DNA of 64,000 nt from Rodentibacter haemolyticus (GCF_015356115.1 NZ_CP063056.1:62001-126000), one strand, 5' to 3'. Shown: positions 54,813 through 62,517, counted from the first letter of the stretch. Numbers and translations are program-made. The notes: generated from the letters alone by a model not told the origin.

Positions 54813-55415
54813 ATGAATAAAATTCATCAATTAGCAACGAAAGAAATAAAATCTTTCATTTCAAACCACTTTACAAAGTGCGGTCAAATTTGCCATAGTA
54901 TCCGTGCTCTAGCAAAATCTAGAGCCAGCCGTGAGAAGCTGAATATTACAAAGGCGAACAATAGCACGCCACTTTCAAACCGTGCTTTTTTTGTTCGTAA
55001 TTTTCGCACACCTCAAAAACGCTCAATGCGTTTATCAATGGTAGGGCGTAATAGGCAGTCTTTGACTGGCTGTGTTCCTTTGTACGCAGTTTCTCACCCT
55101 GTTACGTTCTACCGCCCGACCGTGAGAAGTCTAGCGGTAGTTCTTAAAAACTTTTACAAAGGACTATCAGCAATGATCTATCTATTTCTTTGCTCAAATC
55201 GCACACGCCCAACTTACAGCGAAGATGTGCTATTAATCCAAGCCGACAGTGAGGAAAACGCCCGTTTTCAGCTTACGGCAGACCACCGTTATTTACTCAC
55301 CCTTGCCACTTACGGCAACCACCAATTCAACCAAGCCGAAAGCAAGTTAAATCGCCTTGTTCAACGTTTAAAAAGTGCGGTTGATTTTACCGTTAAAGGG
55401 GTGATTTATGCCTAA
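54813..55415 (+). CDS. Ash/Icd-like protein with structured RNA inside its frame
   Basis: 200 aa from the ATG at 54813 (AAAGGAAAC upstream). The N-terminal half (NRAFFVRNFRTPQKRSMRLSMVGRN) matches the Ash family of P4-like satellites; the C-terminal half from an internal ATG at 55173 (AAAGGAC upstream; MIYLFLCSNRTRPTYSEDVL..) resembles Icd-like proteins. Between them (55040-55140) lies the RNA element described separately. Either a single protein is made, or the 80-aa C-terminal part is the real product with the upstream part serving as leader. Ash domains are tied to C4-type antisense RNAs in P1/P4. Confidence 0.65.
   Translation: MNKIHQLATKEIKSFISNHFTKCGQICHSIRALAKSRASREKLNITKANNSTPLSNRAFFVRNFRTPQKRSMRLSMVGRNRQSLTGCVPLYAVSHPVTFYRPTVRSLAVVLKNFYKGLSAMIYLFLCSNRTRPTYSEDVLLIQADSEENARFQLTADHRYLLTLATYGNHQFNQAESKLNRLVQRLKSAVDFTVKGVIYA
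55040..55140 (+). ncRNA. C4-like structured RNA element, copy 1
   Basis: GGTAGGGCGTAA (55040-55051) pairs with TTACGTTCTACC (55102-55113), including two G-U pairs. The CTACCGC within the right arm can instead pair with GCGGTAG (55134-55140). The arrangement repeats at 56951-57057 with changed but still pairing bases. Compare C4/CI antisense RNAs of P1 and P4; identity not proven. Confidence 0.6.
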
Positions 55416-55677
55416 ATGCCAAATGACAAACAACGAAATTCAAACAACCGAAATTCACGACTACAAACCAACCCTAAACGGAATGGCAGTTCAGCTTGCG
55501 GATATTCAAGAAATGATTAATGGCGTGCTAGATACCGGCAAACGCCTGACTATCACCAATCCACCACCGAGACGGGAACAAACCGAGCGTGAATTTTTAG
55601 AGCTGGTGGCGGATAGAATTTTATCTGTTCAAATGGATTTAGACACCCTGCAAGAACGTATTAAAACCTTGCTTTAG
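55408..55677 (+). CDS. Island protein of unknown function
   Basis: 89 aa, acidic, helical at the C-terminus (ELVADRILSVQMDLDTLQERIKTLL, coiled-coil-like). Overlaps the previous stop by 8 bases. Two Chi octamers (55561, 55602) are in its sequence, one encoding the PPP run. Confidence 0.65.
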   Translation: MPKCQMTNNEIQTTEIHDYKPTLNGMAVQLADIQEMINGVLDTGKRLTITNPPPRREQTEREFLELVADRILSVQMDLDTLQERIKTLL

Positions 55678-55693
55678 TCACAGGAGCGACCCA

Positions 55694-55918
55694 ATGACAG
55701 AAACAACCGCACCGGAAAACGACTATCAAGAAAAGCCGACACTACAACAGGCACGGGAATATCTGAATAAATTGATTGATATTGCCGGCAAGATGAAAGA
55801 CGGAAAACTACTAAAAGAGAACATCACTCAAGATGAAATCTGGCAGATTTTCCACCAGCATTTAGGCAATGTAGAGCGACTGATTGAAATAGCGCAAGAA
55901 CAGCTAAGGGAGATTTAG
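55694..55918 (+). CDS. Island protein of unknown function
   Basis: 74 aa, acidic, mostly helical; AGGAG seven bases before the ATG. Text LQQAREYLNKLIDIAGKMKDGK. Contains a Chi octamer at 55852. No family recognised. Confidence 0.65.
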   Translation: MTETTAPENDYQEKPTLQQAREYLNKLIDIAGKMKDGKLLKENITQDEIWQIFHQHLGNVERLIEIAQEQLREI

Positions 55919-55920
55919 TA

Positions 55921-56205
55921 ATGAAATGCGAAATCGCAAAGAAAAGCGAAGTCATTATTTTACAGGCGATTAAACATTATGACCGACAAGGCAGTAAAAC
56001 GCCTGTGTTCACGTTTATCAGCCTTTATGACGATAACGAGCCTTACCCCTTGGCGGAATTAATTAGCGTGCTAGAAAGGCAAATTATAGCCTTAAACAAA
56101 CAGCCTGATTGCGACAGTAGAACCACGTTATTAATTACTGCAGAAAACCGCTTAAAGCGGATGCGAAAGATTTGTGGTGGTGGACGAAAACAGCAGGAAA
56201 ACTGA
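55921..56205 (+). CDS. Island protein of unknown function
   Basis: 94 aa; AGGGAGAT upstream, two bases after the previous stop. Basic C-terminus (LKRMRKICGGGRKQQEN) whose GGG is encoded by a Chi octamer (56176). No family recognised. Confidence 0.65.
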   Translation: MKCEIAKKSEVIILQAIKHYDRQGSKTPVFTFISLYDDNEPYPLAELISVLERQIIALNKQPDCDSRTTLLITAENRLKRMRKICGGGRKQQEN

Positions 56206-56258
56206 CCGCACTTTTTGAACAAAACATCACAATCAGTAACAGAAAAAGGACAGCAACA

Positions 56259-56642
56259 ATGAGCTACGGAAAAACAATTCAAGCAAACTTTGCGACAGCC
56301 TACGCAAGAACCGGAAACGCTACCCACGCATTAAGGGAAGTGCTAGGCGAAGAACGGGCAGGCAAAATGAAACCTCACACGCTAAGAGCAAAAGCCAGTG
56401 AATTGTTAAATAACTACCGCACACAGGCTTTAATAGAGCAAGAGAAATTAGCAATGATGACAAGGGGGGAACGCTTGCCACGTTATCGCAAACCCACAGT
56501 AAGAACGGATTTAATCACAATGGATAGGCTGGAAATACCGACCACCACCAAGCCCCAAAATAATGTATTGACAGAAATCAACGCAATACGCCAACAATTA
56601 ATCAACAGGCTTATGAGAAAAGCACGGAGGGGATTAAGGTGA
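56259..56642 (+). CDS. Terminase-small-subunit-like protein
   Basis: 127 aa from the ATG at 56259 (AAGGA upstream). Residues about 5-60 (FATAYARTGNATHALREVLG .. HTLRAKASELLNNYRTQALIEQEKL) follow the N-terminal HTH pattern of phage small terminases (AYxxTGNAxxA .. KASxLL..). No large terminase is nearby. SaPI/PICI satellites encode such a protein to redirect a helper's packaging motor. Alternative: an unrelated HTH protein. Moderate certainty. Confidence 0.55.
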   Translation: MSYGKTIQANFATAYARTGNATHALREVLGEERAGKMKPHTLRAKASELLNNYRTQALIEQEKLAMMTRGERLPRYRKPTVRTDLITMDRLEIPTTTKPQNNVLTEINAIRQQLINRLMRKARRGLR

Positions 56643-56940
56643 TGAAACGATACTGAAACGGTGCGAAACCGATCCGCAAATTAGCGGTTTTTATCAAAGA
56701 TCCACCGTAAAAACCTGAGTTTTAACCCTAAACACGAAAGAGAAATTAAATTTTACCGCTTGACACTTTCCCACGAACGGCATAGAGTAAAAGGGCAATC
56801 TGAAAAAGAGATTGCCGAGCGTAGGAAACTCGAAATAGTTAGAACAGGCGAACATTTAACACGCCTTAAACGTGTTATTTTTGTTTGTAGCACCCGCACA
56901 CACCAAATAAATGAACCCGCTCAAACTTGAGCTTGTTGAT
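56643..56940. other. Degenerate second Ash-like region
   Basis: The frame 56700-56934 is open without an ATG (NPKHEREIKFYRLTLSHER .. VIFVCSTRTHQINEPAQT) and its last part aligns by nucleotide with the Ash-coding region before RNA copy 1 (TTTTTGTTxGTA..CGCACAC..CAATGGTAG). It looks like a duplicated, decayed Ash leader. Confidence 0.45.
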
Positions 56941-56950
56941 TTATCTCAAT

Positions 56951-57057
56951 GGTAGCGTGTAATGGGCAGTCTTTACGGCTGATCGCTTACCTGTTCTAGC
57001 GATATTTCCTACCCCGTTACACGCTACCGCCCAAACCGTAGGAAAGTTTAGCGGTAG
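56951..57057 (+). ncRNA. C4-like structured RNA element, copy 2
   Basis: GGTAGCGTGTAA (56951-56962) pairs perfectly with TTACACGCTACC (57017-57028); CTACCGC (57024-57030) can alternatively pair with GCGGTAG (57051-57057). Followed by AACAGGAGCTACAA and the next ATG, as copy 1 is followed by a ribosome site and ATG. Confidence 0.65.
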
Positions 57058-57084
57058 CCCTAATCTTTAGAACAGGAGCTACAA

Positions 57085-57267
57085 ATGCTAACTAAATTCT
57101 TAAACCCAACCCCAAACGCTTTTTTATTCACTTTTCGCACGGCTTTACGCCAAGCGTTACGCACGCATATTTGTTTAATTCCACCACCAAAACCCATCGT
57201 AGAGCCTAAACCTACGAGAGTTAAGGTCATAATGACCGCAACCAAGGGAGGGAATAGTAATGCGTAA
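57085..57267 (+). CDS. Small island protein of unknown function
   Basis: 60 aa; AGGAG seven bases before the ATG. Basic, with a PPPKP run encoded by a Chi octamer (57181) and a tail KGGNSNA whose codons form the ribosome site of the next gene. It overlaps that gene by 8 bases. Confidence 0.6.
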   Translation: MLTKFLNPTPNAFLFTFRTALRQALRTHICLIPPPKPIVEPKPTRVKVIMTATKGGNSNA

Positions 57268-57466
57268 ACCAACCTACCTAATCACCGAATTTGAATTGAA
57301 GCGTCTTAATGAGATTCAATCTCTTTTATTGTTTACCGCGAGAAGTGCTGAAAAGGCAGAGCCATTTGATATAGAAAGCGCATTGAATGGCATTCTTTCG
57401 CTTGTCGGTGAAACCGTTGAGAGCATACGGGAACATTGCGAAGTGAAAGGAGGTAACAATGCCTAA
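57260..57466 (+). CDS. Small island protein of unknown function
   Basis: 68 aa, helical (LITEFELKRLNEIQSLLLFTARSAEKAEPFDIESALNGI). Ends KGGNNA, encoding AAAGGAGGT, the ribosome site of the next gene, which it overlaps by 8 bases. Resembles phage-type helical regulators only in general. Confidence 0.65.
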   Translation: MRKPTYLITEFELKRLNEIQSLLLFTARSAEKAEPFDIESALNGILSLVGETVESIREHCEVKGGNNA

Positions 57467-57635
57467 TGTTATCTTACATTATCAAGACGGCAGTTCATTC
57501 CTTTGTGCTGAAAACGTTACATCGAAAAGGGCCGAGGAAATCAAAGCCTACGCTGAAGCCAATAAAGATGATTTTGGCTATCGTGATGTGGCGATGGTGG
57601 AAATTGAGAAAAGCAATCAAGGGGGCAAACAATGA
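57459..57635 (+). CDS. Small island protein of unknown function
   Basis: 58 aa (MPNVILHYQDGSSFLCAEN .. ANKDDFGYRDVAMVEIEKS, ending NQGGKQ). Strong AAAGGAGGT before the ATG; overlaps both neighbours (ATGA with the next). One Chi octamer (57593). Short acidic alpha/beta-looking protein. Confidence 0.65.
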   Translation: MPNVILHYQDGSSFLCAENVTSKRAEEIKAYAEANKDDFGYRDVAMVEIEKSNQGGKQ

Positions 57636-58081
57636 TTAACCCTATCACCCAAATCAAACAAGCCAAGCAAAAAACGCAATCAGCAACGCACAGAGAGACG
57701 AACACCCAAAGCAAAGGGAAACTACACTTTAACCCGCTTGCGTTGAAACTGGCTCAATTTAACCGCCAATTTGACTTGATAAAACAGAGTAACAAACGTT
57801 GTGCGGAAGATTACCCTGATTGTTTTCATCATAAGTTGAAATTATCTGCAGAATGTGCGGATTTAATCGAGCGGCTAAACAATGGGCGAGCGTTATTGAA
57901 AGCCTTATCCATCACCAACAATTTAACCCAAGAACAAACCGCACTTTTGAAATCATTCAATCAGGCGCATTCTTACCTTGTGTTAAAACTGGGCGAGGTG
58001 GTGGACGATGTGGCCACAAATCAAATTACCTTAATTGAGCAAAACAAAATCAATGACGGCAAAGGGGGCAATGATGAGTGA
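57632..58081 (+). CDS. Island protein of unknown function
   Basis: 149 aa; ATGA overlap with the preceding gene and AAGGGGGC as ribosome site. Basic, Gln/Lys-rich N-terminus (ITQIKQAKQKTQSATHRETNTQSKGK) then helices; contains an uptake signal and a Chi octamer (57997). Ends DGKGGNDE. Confidence 0.65.
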   Translation: MINPITQIKQAKQKTQSATHRETNTQSKGKLHFNPLALKLAQFNRQFDLIKQSNKRCAEDYPDCFHHKLKLSAECADLIERLNNGRALLKALSITNNLTQEQTALLKSFNQAHSYLVLKLGEVVDDVATNQITLIEQNKINDGKGGNDE

Positions 58082-58424
58082 TGTACAAAAACCAATACCG
58101 GAAACCTTAACCATACAAGAGATGATGGATTTTTACCCTTTATTGACTGTTATTTTTGATACGGCGAGCGATGTATTAATGAACACCGCAATGGATTCCG
58201 ACAGCAAACAGCAATTAAGGTTAGAGATTGACACATTTTACCGTTCAATAATGAATACTGCACCGGACTTTAGCCCGAACTACAATGAATTAAGCGAGGA
58301 CGAGCAAGAGGCAGAATGTAAAGTGATAGGCTCTTTTGTCTATTTTGCTAGTTTAATGGGTATGTTTTCCCGCAAAATTGAGACTACCGGCAAGCAATCG
58401 AACGATAACGGTAATCTTCACTAG
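58071..58424 (+). CDS. Acidic island protein of unknown function
   Basis: 117 aa from the ATG at 58071 (a second ATG follows at once); AAAGGGGGC upstream inside the previous gene. Acidic and helical (EMMDFYPLLTVIFDTASDVL .. NELSEDEQEAECKV). No family recognised. Confidence 0.65.
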   Translation: MMSDVQKPIPETLTIQEMMDFYPLLTVIFDTASDVLMNTAMDSDSKQQLRLEIDTFYRSIMNTAPDFSPNYNELSEDEQEAECKVIGSFVYFASLMGMFSRKIETTGKQSNDNGNLH

Positions 58425-58430
58425 GGGGCA

Positions 58431-58595
58431 ATGATGAGTAAAGTATTCTATCAAGTTATCGGGTACAGCCAACAAAAGCCGATTGTGCTAGGTTCAACAG
58501 AAAAGCAATCAGAAGCCTTGCGCCTTGCTGAAAAAGCCTTGAAGAGTGAAATCTACCAAGCCGTGGTGATTAAAAAGCAAGGGGGCAAACAATGA
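58431..58595 (+). CDS. Small island protein of unknown function
   Basis: 54 aa (MMSKVFYQVIGYSQQKPIVL .., ending KKQGGKQ). Preceded by TAGGGGGC; its stop overlaps the helicase ATG (ATGA). Its tail is nearly the same as that of the 57459 gene because both encode the same ribosome-site module. Confidence 0.65.
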   Translation: MMSKVFYQVIGYSQQKPIVLGSTEKQSEALRLAEKALKSEIYQAVVIKKQGGKQ

Positions 58596-60424
58596 CTAAA
58601 CTCAAAAATGCCCCAAATCTGACCGCACTTTCCGGCAACGACCCAACGGAGCTATTTATCTTTGCCGGCACAAAAGCGTGGGCAGCGTGGAACAAAGGCG
58701 AGGGCGTGGAATGGCATTTAATTGCAGACCGTTACCAAATGACAGCAGACGACCGCAAGGCAGAACCGCCAATCATTTTAGGTGAAAGCCAATTAAAAGA
58801 AATCAAGGGGCTAAGGCTAGCCCCTGCGGAACAAGAGGCAATTACCCTCTTTGAGTTTGGGGAATTATCGCAAAGCGAAATCACCGCTATTTGTGCGAAT
58901 TTAGCCAAGCATACCCAAGTTCAACGGCTCACCCTTTGCGACAGTATCGGACAAATCAAGGAAGATTTAAGCGGGTATCTGAAACGCATTAGAACAGGCG
59001 AAACGCTAGCAGACGTGGTGGCGGACAGCATAATGAACGTAGAACTCACGGCAGAGATAATCAACAAAGCAAGCATTAATGAACGCACAGATTATTTTAT
59101 TCAATGGTACGACAAGCAGCATAACACCCCACTTGCCTATCATCCGGAGCAAGGGCGAATTTATGGCTATAACGGCAAATGCTGGCAATACTTACCCGAA
59201 TTTGAGCTTTATCGCATAATACGGGGATTTTTCGCCCACCACCAAGCCAAATATTCATTGCAACACGTGAAAAATATTTACGATTGTTTAATGCTTGAAG
59301 TACAACCGATGGGGAAAAGCCAACCGCATTTACTGGCGTTTAATAATGGCGCGCTGAATAAAAACACGTTGGAATTATTGCCGCATAATCCCGATGACTG
59401 GCTCACCGGCTTTAACCCTTGCGATTATGTATTAAATCCACCACCGACACCGCATTTTAATCAATGGCTAGACTTTATCAGCCAAGGCAATAATGACCGC
59501 AAGCAATCGCTATTAGCCGGTTTGTATATGATTTTGTTCAATCGTAACGACTGGCAATTAACCCTTGAGCTTATCGGCACGGCAGGCAGTGGGAAATCGA
59601 TTTATTTAGAAGTGGGGAAACTACTGGCAGGGGAAAATAATCACGAGGCTATCACACTGGAAACCTTAAACAACGAAAAAACCCGAGATATTATCTTAAA
59701 CAAAACCTTTTTATATTCATCAGACCAATCAAGATATATTGGCGACAGTTCAGTGTTCAAAAAGCTATCCAGTGGGGAAAGTATTAATTTTGACCCGAAA
59801 CATAAAAAAGCCTTTAGTTCACCGGTTAAAGCCGTATTGGCTATCGCATCCAATACCCTACCGATTTATAAAAATGATGGTGGTGGAATGGAAAGACGTA
59901 GAGTGATATTTCCTTTTACGCAAGCGGTAGAAGAAAGCAAACGAGACCCGCAACTAGTAGAGAAACTAAAAAGCGAACTGGCGGGCATTGTACATCTCGT
60001 TATTCAGTCATTCCCTAGTGCAGACAAAGCACTACAAGCACTTCACCGCCAACAACACAGCAAAGAGGCACTAGAACTGAAACGGGAAAACGACCATATT
60101 TTAGATTTTATTCAAGAATTTGAATTAATGGAAACCGTAAACGGTGCAGGCTTAATTTTTGGCAGTGCGTTAAAAATGCCCATCGGAAATGCCGACAGAA
60201 TGCTAGACCGCCTTTACTGGGCTTACTGGCTTTATTGCGAACACCAAGGCATAGACGAACGCCAACGCCTTAAAAAACGGCATTTAGAACGGGAACTTGT
60301 TCAAGCATTCAAAACCGCAGGAAACCGAATAGATTTCAAAACCGCTATTCTTGCCGGCAACCGCAACCACACCAACGCCATCTACAAAGACCGGGAACAA
60401 ACAAGGCGAAAGTTTTCGGACTAG
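58592..60424 (+). CDS. D5/P4-alpha-like SF3 helicase (DUF5906-type) replication protein
   Basis: 610 aa. A D5_N-like region (about 170-300: TDYFIQWYDKQHNTPLAYHP .. LLAFNNGALN) precedes the SF3 ATPase with Walker A GTAGSGKS (about 330-337), Walker B-type acidic FLYSSDQSRYIGD and sensor ASNTLPIYKNDGGGMERR. No zinc-finger primase domain is visible at the N-terminus. It would start replication of the excised island at the iterons. Three or more Chi octamers lie in it. Confidence 0.88.
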   Translation: MTKLKNAPNLTALSGNDPTELFIFAGTKAWAAWNKGEGVEWHLIADRYQMTADDRKAEPPIILGESQLKEIKGLRLAPAEQEAITLFEFGELSQSEITAICANLAKHTQVQRLTLCDSIGQIKEDLSGYLKRIRTGETLADVVADSIMNVELTAEIINKASINERTDYFIQWYDKQHNTPLAYHPEQGRIYGYNGKCWQYLPEFELYRIIRGFFAHHQAKYSLQHVKNIYDCLMLEVQPMGKSQPHLLAFNNGALNKNTLELLPHNPDDWLTGFNPCDYVLNPPPTPHFNQWLDFISQGNNDRKQSLLAGLYMILFNRNDWQLTLELIGTAGSGKSIYLEVGKLLAGENNHEAITLETLNNEKTRDIILNKTFLYSSDQSRYIGDSSVFKKLSSGESINFDPKHKKAFSSPVKAVLAIASNTLPIYKNDGGGMERRRVIFPFTQAVEESKRDPQLVEKLKSELAGIVHLVIQSFPSADKALQALHRQQHSKEALELKRENDHILDFIQEFELMETVNGAGLIFGSALKMPIGNADRMLDRLYWAYWLYCEHQGIDERQRLKKRHLERELVQAFKTAGNRIDFKTAILAGNRNHTNAIYKDREQTRRKFSD

Positions 60425-60460
60425 GTTTAAAAGTGCGGTCAATTTCAACTTATCTTTAAC

Positions 60461-60488
60461 AGCCGTTCATTATGGACGGCTTTTTTAT
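60461..60488 (+). terminator. Terminator of the alpA-to-helicase operon
   Basis: AGCCGTTC-ATTAT-GGACGGCT followed by TTTTTTA. Confidence 0.85.
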
Positions 60489-60617
60489 TTTACGCTTTCA
60501 CAAAATCTATAACTCAATATAACCCAATTTGAACCAACTTGACCGATTAAAACTAGACAACTTTTACAAAAAATGCTTAACTAACTCAATTTTTAAAAAT
60601 TGCGTTACAGAAAATCA

Positions 60618-61946
60618 ATGAAAATATCAAAACCTAAACCGATGCTCCAACTATTGGAGAAAATACAAGAGCTTTTAAAATCAAATCTATTTAACCAATT
60701 CAAAGCACTTGACGATCAAGGGCGTTATTTACATTGGGATAAATTTAAACGCATTCACACTAAAAACACCGAATTAGCGTGGCTGGCAACAAAAATGAGC
60801 CGCCAATCATTGATGAACCGGATCAAAATCGGTGATATTGATTTTTCTTATTGTGTTCCCACATCGTTACAATCTTTCTTACACTATATTGACAAAAATA
60901 GTGCCGGCAATATGGGCGCATCGAATTTAACGGGCGTAAGTAAACCTGAGCAGCAGCAATTTTTAATTAAATCTTTAATTATGGAGGAAGCGATAACCTC
61001 AGCACAACTAGAGGGGGCAGTAACAACAAGAAAAGCAGCAAAAGAAATGTTAGAAACCGCACGCAAGCCAAAAACAAAAGATGAAATAATGATCGTGAAT
61101 AACTATTACTTAATGAGGGAAGCAATCAAATTAAAAAATGAACCGCTTTCTATTGAAATGATTTTAAAACTTCATCAAATCGCCACCAATAACGCCATAG
61201 AGAATAACGCAATAGCCGGTGCATTTAGACAAGATGACGAGATTTATATCGCAGACTATGACGGCAATATATTACACCGCCCACCGGCTTTCACTAAGCT
61301 TGTAGAATTAATGCAGGCTTTTTGTGATTTTGCCAATACCGATCACAACATTGAGAAAAATCAATTTATCCACCCCGTTGTAAAAGCTATTATTCTACAT
61401 TTCCTTATAGGTTTCATTCACCCTTTCGGTGACGGCAACGGGCGAACCGCAAGAGCCTTGTTTTATTGGTTTATGCTTAAAAACGGCTATTGGTTATTTG
61501 AATACATTTCTATCAGCCGACTACTTAAAGAAGCACCCGTGAAATATGCGAGAGCATATCTATATAGCGAAACTGACGAACTAGATATGACCTATTTCAT
61601 TTACTATCAAGCGGAAATCATCAAGCGAGCGATTAATGATTTAAATAGCTATGTATTAGATAAACAAGCACGCTTTAAAGAATTTCTAACGCTTATTTCT
61701 AGCTATACAACGAAAGTAACACCAAAGCTCAATAACAGACAAATAGGCATACTACAAAAGGCAGTAAAAGAAAACGGCTATATTTTTACCGCCAAAGAAA
61801 TTAGCAATGAATACGGCATATCCGAAAACACGGCGAGAAAAGACCTAAACACACTATTAAAATTGAATTTACTGGGACAATTCAAAATAGGGCAAACAAT
61901 GGGCTATATATCCCCTAATGACCTGATAGAAAGGCTTAGACACTAA
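60618..61946 (+). CDS. Fic-family protein with N-terminal domain and C-terminal winged helix
   Basis: 442 aa from the ATG at 60618. The Fic motif HPFGDGNGRTAR (about 279-290) is complete; SAQLEGA near residue 133 fits the inhibitory (S/T)xxxEG helix; the C-terminal 80 residues form a DNA-binding winged helix (FTAKEISNEYGISENTARKDLNTLL). This three-part layout is the common DUF4172-type Fic protein. Independent unit at the far end of the island. Confidence 0.9.
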   Translation: MKISKPKPMLQLLEKIQELLKSNLFNQFKALDDQGRYLHWDKFKRIHTKNTELAWLATKMSRQSLMNRIKIGDIDFSYCVPTSLQSFLHYIDKNSAGNMGASNLTGVSKPEQQQFLIKSLIMEEAITSAQLEGAVTTRKAAKEMLETARKPKTKDEIMIVNNYYLMREAIKLKNEPLSIEMILKLHQIATNNAIENNAIAGAFRQDDEIYIADYDGNILHRPPAFTKLVELMQAFCDFANTDHNIEKNQFIHPVVKAIILHFLIGFIHPFGDGNGRTARALFYWFMLKNGYWLFEYISISRLLKEAPVKYARAYLYSETDELDMTYFIYYQAEIIKRAINDLNSYVLDKQARFKEFLTLISSYTTKVTPKLNNRQIGILQKAVKENGYIFTAKEISNEYGISENTARKDLNTLLKLNLLGQFKIGQTMGYISPNDLIERLRH

Positions 61947-61958
61947 GCCACTACAAAA

Positions 61959-61991
61959 CAGCCCTTAATGTTCACTCTTAAGGGCTTTTCC
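61959..61991 (+). terminator. Terminator of the second fic gene
   Basis: AGCCCTTA and TAAGGGCT stem followed by TTTT. Confidence 0.8.
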
Positions 61992-62073
61992 TATTTCATA
62001 TTCCAAAAAGCTATAATAAAAACCCTTTATTTTAGCCGTTCCACCACCTAAAAACGCCTAAAAAACAATCTAA

Positions 62074-62195
62074 AAGTTAAGAAAATGAGTTAAAGAGTTA
62101 AGAACGAGTTAAGAATTAACTTTTTCTTAACTAGCTTTAAAGCCTTACACAGCAAGGCTTTTGAAAGAAAAAAGTTAAGAAGTTAAGAAGTTAAG
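62074..62195. repeat. Right AGTTAAGA iterons, candidate replication origin
   Basis: At least seven AGTTAA units: about 62075, 62088, 62096, 62108 and a triple AGTTAAGAAGTTAAGAAG at 62173-62194, plus an inverted CTTAACT at 62126. It lies in very AT-rich DNA. The left cluster 49753-49783 has the same unit. Confidence 0.6.
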
Positions 62196-62438
62196 TAAAA
62201 TTATTTTTTTATAAAATTTTAATGAATTTGTCATTTTTGGCTATTTCATCATTCCAAAAATGAATAAAAAAAACTGAAAGCACTTTTACAGAATTTTTTG
62301 ACCTGTAAGCACACAGAAAAATCAGTTATAAACTTTTACTTTACAACTCAATTCCAACCGGCAAAGCGGAAAATAATTTCATCTTTCGGTTTGCTATATC
62401 ATCGAACAAAAAAACTATCACAAATGGGTCACTTTGGA

Positions 62439-62464
62439 TTTTAGTGATCTCGTTTGTGATCTCG
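62439..62464. repeat. Right GTGATCTC arm pair
   Basis: Identical over 26 bases to 48245-48270; two direct GTGATCTC units at 62444 and 62456. Confidence 0.8.
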
Positions 62465-62517
62465 CAGTAAAATCAAATTCATAGAACCCAGTATTTACAA
62501 GGCTTTAAACCCTATAA

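Noticed and set aside
56043..56327. Minus-strand Cys-rich 94-codon frame
   Set aside because: Lies against two coupled plus-strand island genes; the cysteines come from the complement of repeated A/C-rich codons.
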